DNA of 64,000 nucleotides from Cycas panzhihuaensis (GCA_023213395.1 CM041465.1:158293741-158357740); one strand, 5' to 3'. Counted from the stretch's first letter, positions 22,400-34,878 are shown. The notes: generated by a model not told the origin, from the letters alone. Numbers and translations are program-made.

Positions 22400-22860
22400 C
22401 TATAGTATCTTATAATCTCACAAACTATGTAGTCTTCTCATCTCCATGAACTATTGTATCACCTCTCCATAGGGTTTGAATTCTTCATAAGTTTGTAGGT
22501 TTTAAAATTTTCATAACCTTGTGGATTTTATAATGTTTACCTCATAAATTGTAAAGTTTTTTCATTCTTGCGAATTTGTAAATTTTACAATCCTTAACTC
22601 ATAAATTATGAAGTTTTCACATTCTTTTAATTTTGTAGATTTTGTAATATTTTACCTTGTGAAGTATGAAATTTTTGCTTACTCACAATTTTATGGATTT
22701 CATAATCTCTATGTTGTGAATTATAAAGTTTTCATAAAATGCAAAGTTATGAAATTTCACTTTCTTACGAAGCATAAATTTTTGTCTCCTTAAGATAAGT
22801 ACTTTTTCCCCATCTTATGAGTTATAAGTTCTTTTCACCTTATAAGTTATAAACCTCATC
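22400..22860. repeat. Degenerate minisatellite, ~58-bp units
   Basis: Alternating phrases close to TTGTAGATTTTATAAT and CATAAATTATGAAGTTTT recur about every 58 bases (clear copies near 22500, 22560, 22615, 22680), trailing into weaker half-units to about 22860. Both phrases have partial self-complementarity. Confidence 0.65.
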
Positions 22861-23422
22861 AACTAGGCATCCAAGTGTCAACTTCTATAGATCTCTCATA
22901 AGCCATGTGTCGATCTCTTTCTCGACCTCATGCACTCATTCATCACTGCATTAACCAAAATAGACTTTTAGTCTAATGAATTATAAATTGATTTTCACAC
23001 ATAAATTAAGAAAATTCTCATCCTCGTAAGTATGTTGGATAATTCAATTTGAACTACCTCCACTGGTCTAAAAGTTTGAACTTTAATTGTTTATAACTTT
23101 TAAACCCTTATATAATTTTAATAATCTAATGTACATTAAAAACTCTTGAAGACATATTTCCAACCATATACATCTTTAAAATTTTCTTTAAACCCAACAA
23201 TGTTAGATTTTAGTATTATCATATGGGCTCCTAAACTCTAAAGCTAAAGCTTTAGAGCTTTATGCTTATTCTTAATGCTTTATAAAGGAAGCCGATGATG
23301 CTTCTACATCACTTATTAAACAAAATATCACTTATCTATGATGCTTACTTCCTCTAAAATATTACTAGAGAGGGATTTAATCCTTAATTACCTTTTAATT
23401 ACTCTATTAATTAAAGTTAGTT
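22861..23422. other. A+T-rich spacer
   Basis: Nothing recognised. It ends at the target site GGAGA of element B. A small inverted repeat (AAAGCTAAAGCTTT-like) lies near 23240-23265. Confidence 0.5.
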
Positions 23423-23427
23423 GGAGA

Positions 23428-23908
23428 TGATAAAAAAAAAAAAAAAACTCCAGAAGTAATATATTAACATAACTCTAAACCATGTAAAGAATAGATAACA
23501 TAAACAAACCAAGTACACAACAAAGAACACCATGAGATTTTGGTCTAAACATAGGCCTTTTATTAATCTAAGCAATACCTAAAGAATTACAAAGATGAAA
23601 ATCTTAACTCTCCTCAACGACTCATCAAAGACTCATCCAACCATCTTACATATGTTATTATATAAGAATATGTAGGCTTAACTTTACAAGATACTACTTT
23701 GTTGTTTTACAATATAATGGGCATAAATTATGGAGCAAAAAATACCTCTATAAGGTACCCAAAAAATTTTCTCGGGGGATCTTGCTCCCAAACCCCTATT
23801 TAACTCCCCAACTAAGGGGCCTATCACGAGCCCTTAGACCCTACAAAGGGACTCAGGTGTAATGCCTATACCTATGTAACACTTGAAAAGTATTCAATAT
23901 ATCCAACA
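23428..23908 (-). repeat. 3' LTR of element B
   Basis: Begins TGATAAAA and a poly-A run, ends CCAACA. Collinear with 26948-27444; shared blocks include CAACTCTCCTCAA-type and ATGTAACACTT-type segments. No convincing polypurine tract follows at 23909. Confidence 0.88.
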
Positions 23909-23989
23909 ATCTCATAGTTATTGAACACTTTACAATAAACCTGCATATATAACTATTGAATGTCAAAATTAAAAATACCTATTACTTTT

Positions 23990-25440
23990 CTATACTATTT
24001 AAATTTTTTTTATGCTAGCAACCTTGGTCAATGAGTCTATAACATTCTCCTGTATACCAATCTTTTGCAAGTCTACCTTATAATCTTGAATTATTTCTCT
24101 CATAAAATAGAATTGCATATTAATATACTTCAATAGAGCATGAAATATAGGGTTCTTCACTAGATAGATTGTACTTTGACTATCACAATCTATTCTTACA
24201 ACATCCTACTTAAAGCAAACATCTGTGTACAATCTCTATAACCAAACCACTTCCTTACATGCATGAGTAGCTACCATATACTATACTCCTATTCTAGAAA
24301 GTTCCATAACTTACTATATTTTGCTCATTTAGCTGATTGTGCCACTATAAAGGGTAAAAATATACTTGTTTGTATATCTTCTACTATTAAGATCTCCAAC
24401 CTAATCAGCATCAATAAACCCTCTCAACTTTACTATTCAACTCTCTATGGGATCTCCTTAGTAGTAAATTCTATAGTCTGATGCACCTTACAAATACCTA
24501 AAAATCCTTTTTACAACTATCCAATACTCCTTACTTAGGTTTGACATGTACCTACTAACTACACCTACTGCATGGGCAATGTATAGTCAAGCGTAAACTA
24601 TTATATATATCAAACTACTAACTACATTAGTATAAGGGATGAATGCCATGTCTTTAACTTCTTGGTGAGTCTTTGGGCATTATTTAACTGATAATTTTAA
24701 ACCAATAAGAAGAGGAATATTAACTGATTTAATATCTTGTAACCTAAATCATTACAATATTATCTTAATATATTGCCTTTGGCTAAGCCAAATTTTCTTA
24801 TTTCTCATATCCCCTTTAATCTCAATACCTAAAATAAAATATGTATCACCAAGTTCCTTCATCTTAAAATGATATACTAGTTGGCATTTCACAAGTCACT
24901 TCATTTCTTTATTATTACTAACTAAAAGTATATTATCAATATATAAGGCTAGGATAACAATATAATTACCAACCTATTTATAATAGACATAATGATCTAC
25001 TTTATTATGTGCAAAGCCATCTGCCAACAAATGTAAATCAAACTTTTGATACCACACCCTCAGTGACTGTTTCAAGCCATATAATGACTTCTTCAACTTG
25101 TACACCATATTCTCCTTCCTTGTAACTTTAAAACATTTTAGTTATAACATATAAATTTCTTCCTTGAGATCACCATGAAGAAATATAGTCTTTATATCCA
25201 TTTGATCCACCTTAAGGTTATAGGCAGATGTTATAGCCAATAAAAATCTAATTAAAACTATCTTTATAATAGGAGAGAACACCTCACTAAAATCTATTCC
25301 CTTGACCTAGAAATAGCCTTTTATTACCAAGCAAGCCTTATACTTTTCTACAGTACCATCTAGCTAGAGCTTCTTCTTAAAGATCCATTTGTTACTAATA
25401 GGTTTTCTACCATTAGGAAGATCCACCAAATCTTATTTAT
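23990..25440 (-). pseudogene. Copia reverse transcriptase and RNase H, element B
   Basis: Minus-strand remnants in several frames. The reverse transcriptase box reads ALYIDNILLVSNN at about 24920-24950, so the second catalytic Asp of Y-x-D-D is Asn (codons 24932-24943). Upstream SLRVWYQKFD corresponds to the [13 protein letters not shown] segment. Near 24040-24300 are RNase H-type segments of the C-terminal region. No stretch is open beyond about 40 codons, so the gene is long dead. Confidence 0.75.
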
Positions 25441-25800
25441 TATTTATATCTAAGGTTAACATTTCTTCTTCTATAGCCTTCATCCAGAGTTGACTCTCTT
25501 TTAACTCTAGAGCCTCTCGAATAGTACCTGGATTATCATCTATAGTAGATAAGACAAAAGAGGAGAAATGAAAGTATTTAAGAATATACTTATTAGGTTA
25601 TCCTCTCTTACGAGTTGATCTCCTCAATATGTAGGGTTCTTGAGGTTGAGTTACCTCCATAATTAGTCTTTCCTCTTTAGCTAACTCATATTCTAATATA
25701 GAATCTTCATCCCTTATCTCAAATTATATCTTCTTAAAGTCTTCCTCCTTTAGTTCTTTATCCTACTTTAGAGACTTAAACTCCTCTATAAAGACAACAC
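25441..25800 (-). pseudogene. Integrase-RT linker remnant, element B
   Basis: Acidic, Glu/Leu-rich minus-strand readings with no motif, in the position of the variable copia linker. Stops in all frames. Confidence 0.45.
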
Positions 25801-26290
25801 CATAACTATACACAACCCTTTCTATTTTAGGGTTATAAAGTTTACACCCTTTAACACCATCATCATAGCCAATAAAAATACTATTTTATGCTTTAAAATC
25901 AAGCTTAGTTCTCTAAATACTAGGAATATATACAAAGCTTCACAACTAAAAATTCTAAGGTGACTAAGAGATGATTTCTTACTAGACCATACTTCTTCAG
26001 GTGTTTTGTATATTAAGTCAATCATTAGTGATCTATTTGTCACGTATCTTATAGTCATCACATCCTTAGCCCAAATTTTCTTTTCTAAACTAGTAGCACT
26101 AAGCATACTCATTGATCTCTCAAGTAAGGTCCTATTCATCTTTTCAATAACTCTATTATGTTGTGGCATATAGGGAGTTATCTTTCGCCTTATTCCAGAC
26201 TACTTATAGAACTTCCCAAACTCCTTTAAGCAAAACTCATCTCTATTATCAGTTCTTAATTTACTTGTCACTCTGATTTTTATCCAAGGC
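25801..26290 (-). pseudogene. Copia integrase core, element B
   Basis: The open part (25822-26169, 115 codons, minus) starts MPQHNRVIEKMNRTLLERS, the segment carrying the catalytic Glu of integrase, and continues with KTPEEVWSSKKSSLSHLRIFSCEAL, the conserved end of the core. Just upstream, in the same reading, KLRTDNRDEF holds the second catalytic Asp. The zinc-binding N-terminus and first Asp are not recognisable. Confidence 0.8.
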
Positions 26291-26679
26291 CTTAAATTCT
26301 TAGAATTTATTAAAGACTTTAGATTTTAGCTTGAGAAAGTATAGCTATGTATTTTTTAGGATGCTAACAGATGTGTTGCTAATGATTATCACAAGATTAT
26401 CCTAAAAATCAAGAAGTAAATATAATAAGGTAATATACTTATCTTTCTCAAATATTGTTACTCTAATTAAAATAAGCTAGCTCACCATAGTGTTAATGTA
26501 GTGAGATGATCTACAACTATATTTTTATCACTCATCTTAAGTGAATATAACTTTTTTTAAAGATATAGCTTATTAACCAAGGACTTAGTTTGATATAGAG
26601 CCCTTAACTTTTTTTATAAATCTTTGGTCACATACTCTATGGTAACATTTAATAATATCATATCTAAAATGCATTATTT
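26291..26679 (-). pseudogene. Decayed integrase remnant, element B
   Basis: A+T-rich remnant between integrase core and gag start. Fragments suggest the approach to the integrase core, but no protease box or zinc knuckle is found. About 1 kb expected here is missing. Confidence 0.4.
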
Positions 26680-26861
26680 TATTAAATTGATTACTTTTCA
26701 ATCAAGCTTCTTCTAGTCTTCATTGACACATTCGTAGGCTTTGTATCTACTATAGTGATCCATTCATCCTTCTCGATGAGGATATCTTCCATCTTTAGCT
26801 TCCACAACTTGAAGTTTTGGCTATTAAACTTTTAAATCTTCATCTTTATAGTGCTTACCAT
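26680..26861 (-). pseudogene. Copia gag start, element B
   Basis: ATG on the minus strand at 26861-26859 opens MVSTIKMKI, and after a stop KFNSQNFKLWKLKMEDILIE and WITIVDTK. This matches the copia gag N-terminus (KFDGxNFxLWKxKM). It starts about 85 bases inside the 5' LTR, so this element, unlike A, D and F, has a short leader. Confidence 0.8.
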
Positions 26862-26933
26862 GATTTTCATACTCAAGGTCACCAGATAAGGCTCCCACTT
26901 GCCAAATAGCTCCCCATAGAACTAAAACCCTTA

Positions 26934-26945
26934 GCTTTTATACCA
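26934..26945 (-). promoter_or_regulatory. Primer binding site of element B
   Basis: Minus strand TGGTATAAAAGC, a mutated initiator-Met-tRNA site, two bases inside the 5' LTR. Confidence 0.7.
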
Positions 26946-26947
26946 AA

Positions 26948-27444
26948 TAAAGAGAAAAAAAAACTATAAAAGTAATGTATTGACAAAACTCTAAATCATA
27001 CAAAGAATAGATAATATAAACAAACCAAATATATAACAAAAAATACTAAGAGATTTTGGTCCAAGCATAAACTATTTATTAATATGAGAAACAACTAAAA
27101 AATTATAGAGATAAAAACTGCAACTCTCCTCAATGACTTGTAAAAGACTTATCCAACCATCTTATATGTGCTATCACATAAAAATATATAGACACTATTG
27201 TACAAGATACTTCCTTGTAGTGTTGCAATATAATAATCATAAACCATTGACTAAAAAATACCCCTATAAGACACCCAAAAAAAATTATCAAAGGCTCCTA
27301 CCCTTGAACTCCTACTTGGAGGGTTGCTAGCCCAGTAGACCCCCCAGTTGATGGGCCTACAACAAGCTCTTAAACCCTATAAAGGGGCTTGGGTGTAACA
27401 CCTCTACCTATGTAACACTTACAAACTATTCAACATATCCAATA
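26948..27444 (-). repeat. 5' LTR of element B
   Basis: Partner of 23428-23908. Its terminal CA has become TA at 27443-27444; target duplication GGAGA follows at 27445-27449. Confidence 0.88.
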
Positions 27445-27449
27445 GGAGA

Positions 27450-30400
27450 AAGGAAACTAATGGGAAAGGTAATGAATTTTTGGTATACACATAGGAGGTT
27501 AATACATTTTATAAGTTTTTTTGGTATTTAAAGTCCATACATATATATTTTTTTTAACATTTAAATTAATAGAGAATTTTCTCATATATTGTATAATTCA
27601 CATGTTTAGAATGAAATTTATGTATTTATGAGATATTTAAATGCTTATATGTAAATCTATAGTTATTTGTAATGGGAACTTTTGTTGTGGTAAAAGTTTG
27701 AGGCTCTTCTTTGGTAATGGGATAGTAATATTTCATTATATTAAAGTATGTATGCTCAAATAGGGTGAGATGCCTAGAAAAATTCAAGTGAAGTGAACTA
27801 AAAGCATGGTGGGATCCCATGTGTGATACATTACTCTAGGTAGGAGCTTGATATGATGCCATGATAGGATACCTAGATATATAACTAGTAGTATACTGTA
27901 CACTAAATCTCCATTAAACCATAGTATAGTTGGCTATTTAAATTTCTTTTGTGATGTATGATAGACTTTATGCTTGTGTATTGTGACTTAGGAATGGGAG
28001 TTTAGAGCCATTAAATAGTACTCCAACGTTCATATCATGTGCCCAACATAGGAACAAATTCTTGAGAAGAGTTTTTAATTGGTTGGGTGGTGAATTTTTC
28101 TACGTGATCTGACTTATTCCTATAAAGATGTATTCTTTTGCTCCATTTTCATAGTTGTTGTTATGTTATTATATGATGGAATAATAGATGATTGTGGTTG
28201 TTAATTTTGTTGTGAAATGGTACGTATATAAATAAAACTATAAATAGCTAGTTGTTGCATTATAAATCATATAAAAACTACATTATCCTCTACTGGATTG
28301 TTAGTGTGAAGTGTTGCTCACTAGTTTGGTGGTTTTATTGCAAATTTTATGAGCTTGAGTAGTTTCAATATTTAAATAAAAAATCTTTACTAGAAGAGAA
28401 ATCCTTACAATAATCCATTCCATTTAATTTATATATATCTAGTAACATAAAATGGAGAATGCTTATGCTAATCATAATATAAATTTAAAGGATTTTGATC
28501 ACCTTGTAGAGAGCCAAATATAATTTAATCACTTGATCACCACTCAAGGAGCTAAAATACAAACACTAATCCACTTGTCATCTCACAAGGACCTAAGAAA
28601 ATATTTCTTTAATGCCAAATATCATTTAGGATACATTTACAACTAAAATAATAAGGATTTTTTGTGTGAATTACTTTGACCACTACTATTTCCACTGATT
28701 AATATCATTGCCTATATATTGTAGACTTTATAAAGCTAAAAGAAATTATGCTTTAGCTCAATCCATTAAATTTAACACCTTTTTAAATAAAATTAGGGTC
28801 ATATGGAGACAACTAAATGACCATGGGATAAAAAAATGAAGTGAGGGATTTTAAACTATATTAAAAATAGTTATATTAAACTAAAACTAAAAGGGGAAAA
28901 AAAAATTAAAATTTCAAAAAGTATATCTGCATTAGTATACTTATCATCGTTGCATGTTCAAAAATGGATTTTCTATCTATGGGAGCAAATCTAAGACTAA
29001 TATGAGCACTTCAAATAGTTAGATCAAAATCCCATAACCTAGAAGAAGAGCCCAACAATAGAAACCACACAAAAAATGGGATTCTTTCTATAAAAAATAA
29101 GCATCACTTAGGGTTTTAGTTGTTCCTACTTGGTTGGAAGTCTTTTTTAAATTTTCTACTTCATGGGTGGGCTATTATACTCTTAGTCATTGTAAGAGAG
29201 ATTAAGAGATGCCAAAATCTACTCGTAATGTAATTCTTCTTTAGAAAGCTTAGAAAATAACATATTGTAGGTCAAATTGAACCATTGATGCTTATGCATA
29301 ACCACCAATCTTCATAAAAAATCATATAGAGCCCCCTATACACAAATCTAAACACCCATGGACTGCAAATTCTTTATGAAATTTGAAATCATAATATAAG
29401 AATAGCTCCAAATCTTATTTCAGATAGTAAATCCTTGATGTATTAAAAAAATTAACGTCTAATAATGTCCATTCTCTTTATCAACATAGATTTGTTAAAA
29501 ATTAGTGCCTAATAATACCAACAATCTCTATACATCAAAGGACCTCACATAAACAAAGATATAATACAATAAGTATATCATTCTTACTATAGTTACATGC
29601 ATAACACCCCTACATCTATGTTACCATATCAACAAAATAATATTGTAATACTAATTTAATAGAGTAATAGTAAAATACTAATACACATATAGAGATAATG
29701 ATTTGACACTATGCAAGATTTCCATGTGACTACCCATTTGTTAATTAGAGATTTTAAGAAAAAATCCAATCTCACTTAGTTATGTTGATAACCGCTCTTA
29801 AGGCACTTTGGTTGCAACTTTTACTCAGCCTCCTTTTTACTCCCATAAATAAAAAATAAGAAAAAAATAATAATTTACATATAAATCTTAATAGGTGGTA
29901 ATTTTTGTTTAATGTTTAAGAAGAAGAACATAGAGAACCCATGGTGTGAAGGTGTTACTAGGGTCCATGATGATCCACTACATCTTGACATAGAATATTA
30001 GTGTAAGACGATAACATACAAACCTTGGTTCTTATAGGGGCTACCTATTGACACTTATAGACTATTAATAGTCTACACTAGTTAAATATTAATTCCTTTT
30101 ATATAGTCTAGGGCATAGATGGACTTAATAAGTGGTAAGCAATATCATATCACGTAGCACATGGGATAAATACCCTACTAGCCTAAGTGTAGTGATAAGC
30201 TAGGATTCTTCATTATCATTATGTACTAGGCTATTGGATATTCTCCCTATTCCCACCCATGACACCTATTCTCCTAGGTGATTTTGACTTCCTCGACTAA
30301 TAGGCTCTGCTCTTCTTCATAATTCTAGTTTCTTCTAGGTGCAATTGAAATAGTTTTAGTCTGATCTTCAATATCTTTTAGGTGTGATTTGGAATAAATT

Positions 30401-31559
30401 TAATCCCACCTCTAATAATAATCTCCATAAGTAGACTATCAAATTTCTTCATTTAACTCATCTCCTGCATTACTAATGTTGGATGCCAAAAATAATGTTC
30501 TATGCTTTAGACTCTCATGGTTCAATACCTACGATTCTAACACCCAATCCCTGGATAGACCAACCTGGCAATGAGTATCTTACTAGATGGGATGCCATCT
30601 ATATCTTTGATGGATCTCTTATACCAAATACGATAGTGTTTTTAATCAACACATGGTTATTTCAATTAATTCGTGCACTAGACATGTATTTGTCCAAGCT
30701 CTTATATCAATTATAGTGGACCAAAACCCAAATATATAACAAATAGAAAACAAAATATTTCTTAATTTAATAATTTCAATGATTAGGTATTACATGATTA
30801 ACATAATAGAAATGGCATTAAGTAATAATTAAAATGGTTAAAATGATAGATTTATTCTAGGTACCAAAGTGATAAAATAAGTATTAACTCATATAAAAAT
30901 AGAATAAAAATATACATAAATGAATTAGGGCCTCAGTATATATAGGCACAATAAGAGGTCCACTTTTAAAAAATTAACTTCATACTATTAATAATAAAAT
31001 TAAAATTAACCTCCTAATTATGACAATAATAATAATACTAACTTACACTTATTATTAATAATAGTCTTTTAGAATTATTACAATTTAACATCATTAAAAT
31101 AATGGACATAGGTTTTTCACATGACACCACATCAAATGAAATTATAAAACAAGTGCTAATAACCATGAGGAAAATAGTACAATGGATTCACAAGGATGTA
31201 TAAGAATCCATTCATCATAGGCTAAAGCAAAAGGCAAAGAGACAGGTAAAGAGGCTATAGGTACTAGAAGGTAGAAAAATCTCTACAATTAGAGACAAAG
31301 GAGGTTTTTAAATGAAGATCATTTCTACAATAGATATTGGTCCCTAAAGACCCAAGGGAGAAAACATTTTAGGCAAGGGAAATCATTGATGATGAATTCC
31401 AATAGATGCATGATATGTTGGATATAGTTCACATGAATTACTCATTAAAGATAAAAATTTTAGAGGAAAAAATTAAAACCATAGAAGATGAACTAATTAA
31501 TAGCATAATAGGAAAGGATAATTTGATAAAAATAAATGATGAGATAGCATAGTAGGTTT
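27450..31559. other. A+T-rich stretch without recognised genes
   Basis: No LTR pair, primer site or pol motif seen. Local features: a roughly 60-bp imperfect tandem duplication near 29440-29545, ATT/AAT-rich runs near 31000-31080, and one isolated frame (30483-30716). Probably ancient transposon debris. Confidence 0.55.
30483..30716 (+). other. Isolated 77-codon frame, unrecognised
   Basis: A 77-codon plus-strand frame starts MPKIMFYALDSHGSIPTILT and contains several Trp and Pro residues plus a hydrophobic run near its end (IPNTIVFLINTWLFQLI). I recognise no family. It has no supporting promoter or neighbours and may be chance, although the amino-acid mix is less A/T-biased than other frames nearby. 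Confidence 0.15.
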
Positions 31560-33000
31560 CCAATAGTAGATTTTCAATCATCAAAATCTCCTTCCTAATC
31601 AACATCAATGTAGCCAAACAACTTCACCTCTCAACTATAAAGGTACTGTAGACCAAGATTAAGAGTTTCCTTCAAATATCAAAAATTCTACTTTGTTGTG
31701 ACCTAGCATGGCTCTTATGGAAAGACTAATTCTACAACATAAATAATATTTGGTCTAATATGAGTTAAATAGATAATACTCCCTCTCTATTATCTATATA
31801 ATGTCATATCTATAGCAAGCTTCTCCATATCTTTCATAAGTCTTATGCCCTTAACACATGCTATGGAAATAGAGTTGTAGTTCTCCATCTTAAACTTTAC
31901 AAGTAAGTTCATTATATACTTTACCTATCATACCATGGCTTAATCCTCCATATATCATACTTTAATGCCTAAGAAGTAATTCAACATACTTAAATGTGTC
32001 ATTTTAAAGGTATTTTATAGGTTAAATTTAACATCCAAAATTTCTTTATAGAATTTGCTTATCAAAATAAGATCATTAATATATAACACAATCATCGCAA
32101 TCAAATATGTAGTCATATTAGTATACAGATTAGGTTCTAGATCTATGTTAAAAAAACCTTCTTCCTTCAACATAGTATCAAACCTTACATATCATACCCT
32201 TGGCACTTGCTTTTAACCATAGAATGATTTCTTTGATTGGCATATAAGCTCTTCTTATCCTTCCTTAATGAACCTAGGAGGTTATACTATATAAATTTCC
32301 TCCTTAAGTCTCCATTGGGAAATATAAATTTTACATCCATCTAATATAACACCCATCCATATTTGGCTACAAGTGAAAGGATAAATTAGATTATCATCAT
32401 CTTTGAAATTAGTGTAAACATTTAATCATAATCAATCCTTTCCTTCTATTTTAATACCTATGCAACAAGTAGAGTTTTGTATTTTTCCACTTCCTCATTA
32501 GAGTAAAACTTTATCTTATATACCCACTTATATCTAACAAGATTCTTTTTTGGAAGTAATGTGACCAAATCCCATGTATTGTTCTTAACTAAAGAACCAT
32601 ATTCTTCCACCATCACAACTCTCTACTTCTACTTCTCCTTTATCTCAAGGTAAGAACTAAGGTCATAAGGGTCTATAGTGTTAACCATTAGAGTTTAACT
32701 AGCATGCTAACTCCTTATATTTTATCTTTTTGTTGGATCTTACAATGTCACACTTGACTCTTAAATAGTCTTTCTAACCCATACTAGAATTGAGATACTT
32801 GGCATCTTATGTACCTCTTCTTATGATGGTTGTTCATTATCTACATAACTTAGTTCAATAAGCTTCTCTACCAATTGAATAGAGTTCATATTCCTAAAAA
32901 TGGACTCTTATGGAATTGACCCTAATAGAAATAGTAGTAAAGGTAGATAAAAGTCTTCTTCATAAAACACTCATTCAACATGATATGTGTTACATAACTA
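31560..33000 (-). pseudogene. Truncated copia pol, element C
   Basis: Minus-strand remnants of a copia pol: RNase H-like segment near 31590-31700, a reverse transcriptase box reading VLYINDLIL (32072-32083, first catalytic Asp changed to Asn), NLYFPMET near 32310-32340 (normally F-L-x-G-x-L-E..) and an upstream linker to about 32990. No LTR, primer site or gag. Its right side meets the end of element E's leader-proximal LTR. Heavily decayed. Confidence 0.7.
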
Positions 33001-33098
33001 CTTGCTATTCATGGAGAGTGACTTCTGGAACATATGATTAAACAACCTAATGGCTAATGCTAGCCATTAACTTTTATATGTGAGTCATTTAGTCCACA
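33001..33098 (+). repeat. Possible remnant of 5' LTR of element E
   Basis: Only the stretch ending CA immediately before E's primer site can be assigned. No match to the sequence after E's polypurine tract is visible, so the LTR is mostly lost or truncated. Confidence 0.35.
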
Positions 33099-33110
33099 TG
33101 GTATTAGAGC
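33099..33110 (+). promoter_or_regulatory. Primer binding site of element E
   Basis: TGGTATTAGAGC directly after a CA, one change from the initiator-Met-tRNA site. Confidence 0.8.
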
Positions 33111-34248
33111 TATAGTAAAGGGAAAGGTATGTTACAAGTCTTTTGTTCTATAGGTTTGTTATTTACCATTGTTATATAAAGGTGGCTCCATAGAGGTTGT
33201 TTTCTAGTTGTCCATGTTATATTATATCTACTAATTTAGGGTTTAAGATAAAAACACTAATCCTAAGTGTGAGAAAAAAAAGTTTGAGTAATATTATAAT
33301 TTATTTTTGGGAATATAAACATAATAATTTTAAAAAAATAGTCATAAATTTAAGTCAAATAGTCCTATTTTACAAATTTGAATGGTTATACTATAGGTTT
33401 TAAAGCAAAAATATGAAAATTGTAGGGAATTTAGTTTCAACCTACTATATATCACTATCTTTAGGGTCTAAAATCTTTTATTATAACTTTACATAGCCAT
33501 AAATTTAGATACAGGTGTTTAATCAACCTCCATTTTTTTCTTAATATGTACATACTGATGTCTACTTTCTACTAGAAGTAATTTTAAATCCATTGGATAT
33601 TAGAGTAAAAGGTTATTAGTGTTTTAGTAAAATGTATTGCTAAAGTCCTTAAAAATCCTAATTGTGACCTACATTAAAAAGGCCATAACTATTACTATAG
33701 GTATCTAAATGATAGATATATATTTTTAATTAATATGGCTTAAAGCATAGATTACTTAGAATTTTTTTTTTTTTAATTTAGAGATCTAGTTCAAGAGTTA
33801 TTGCTATTTTAGTGAAGGGTGTTAAACCCTGACTTGCTAATTTTATTTTTCAAAAAGGTACTTTTATATTTTCTTTAACATCTTAAGTTCTAAAAGTCCA
33901 TTTTTTGAACCATATAAACTATTAGAATCTTTACTTAAAGATGACTATTTTGGTATATGATTTGATATATTTTGGTACCTTTTTCATAGAGATATTTTAG
34001 CTCAAAGTTAAGACAAGTTATTGAAATCCTAAGTGAAATTTGAGAATTTCTATCTCTGCCAAATCCTTCTATCATTCCTTTTATCTTCAGTAAATCATAG
34101 AGAAGTTTATTTTGAAACTTGTTTATGGGCCAAAAGTTAGTTTTAAATTATTTTAATTTTAAGTCCTATTAAGGAGCTTATAGCAAAAGGTGGTCCTAAT
34201 CAAGAGACATGGTTATCTTATTGTTGTGGAAACATATCAGGTTACTTA
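33111..34248 (+). other. Leader of element E, related to that of J
   Basis: Noncoding, A+T-rich. 33280-33720 and 33900-33990 align in order with 57260-57740 of element J. Shared phrases include TTAAAAAGGCCATAACT, GGTTATTxGTxTTTTAGTAA and CCTATTTTACAAAT-like blocks. A segment of about 190 bases is absent from J. Confidence 0.65.
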
Positions 34249-34878
34249 ATTATTACCAAAGCTCAATGAAAGAGATTATCTACTATAGTTAAAATAAGTA
34301 TAAGTTATTTTGTAATCAAAAGGTTTATAAAATTTTGTTTCTCATGGATTTACAAAATTAAAACCAATACCACATGATACTTAGTTGACACTTAATCAAG
34401 AAACACAAAAAGAAGAACTTATAAGGAAAGATAGTAAGGCACTCAGTATCATATATGCAACCACAGACAAGCACATATTTCCTCATATATATGGAGCTGC
34501 TACTTCTCATAATGCATGGAATAATTTAAAGATTAGTTATGAGGGTGTTACAACTCAAAGGCTATAAAATCAGAGATGGAATTATGAGAATTTGAAGATG
34601 ATACCTATGGAATCCATTAATAAGTTCATTATGTAGGTATATAATTTGGCTAATAAAATAACATACTTGGGAGGATAGATTTCTAAATAGAAGTTTATGA
34701 AGAAGATAATGAGGAGCATAGGTGAAGTAAGTAAATTTGAGAACATTACAACTACTATTAAGGTAACAAAGGATTTGTATACTTTAACTATTGATCAATT
34801 ATTATTTATGATATTTAATATATAAGAAAAGAGTAAAAATAAGACTACAAATAAAAATTTAGATCAAGATTTAGCCTC
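34249..34878 (+). pseudogene. Copia gag, N-terminal part, element E
   Basis: Plus-strand reading LLPKLNERDYLL (copia gag KLNGxNYxxW), then the open part 34385-34567 with KDSKALSIIYATTDKHIFPH and AWNNLKISYEG, typical of the copia UBN2-type gag domain. It continues as MIPMESINKFI and VYNLANKI with occasional stops, and stops at 34878, where element D begins after GCCTC. The remainder resumes at 42027. Confidence 0.83.

Larger units (their letters stand above)
23428..27444 (-). mobile_element. Ty1/copia element B, internally deleted
   Basis: Two LTRs of about 481 and 497 bp are flanked by the direct repeat GGAGA (23423-23427 and 27445-27449). The minus strand carries gag start, part of integrase, linker, reverse transcriptase and RNase H, but the interior is only about 3 kb: the end of gag, the protease and the N-terminal part of integrase are missing. 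LTR divergence looks about twice that of elements A, D and F, so B is probably the oldest complete insertion. All frames are broken. Confidence 0.9.

Noticed and set aside
22400-22860. Possible CRISPR-like or spaced repeat array
   Set aside because: Units are degenerate and contiguous, with no constant repeat and unique spacers; the context is plant nuclear DNA.
32700-33098. Full 5' LTR for element E
   Set aside because: No similarity to the sequence after E's polypurine tract (47936 onward) could be seen, so a complete LTR pair is not supported.
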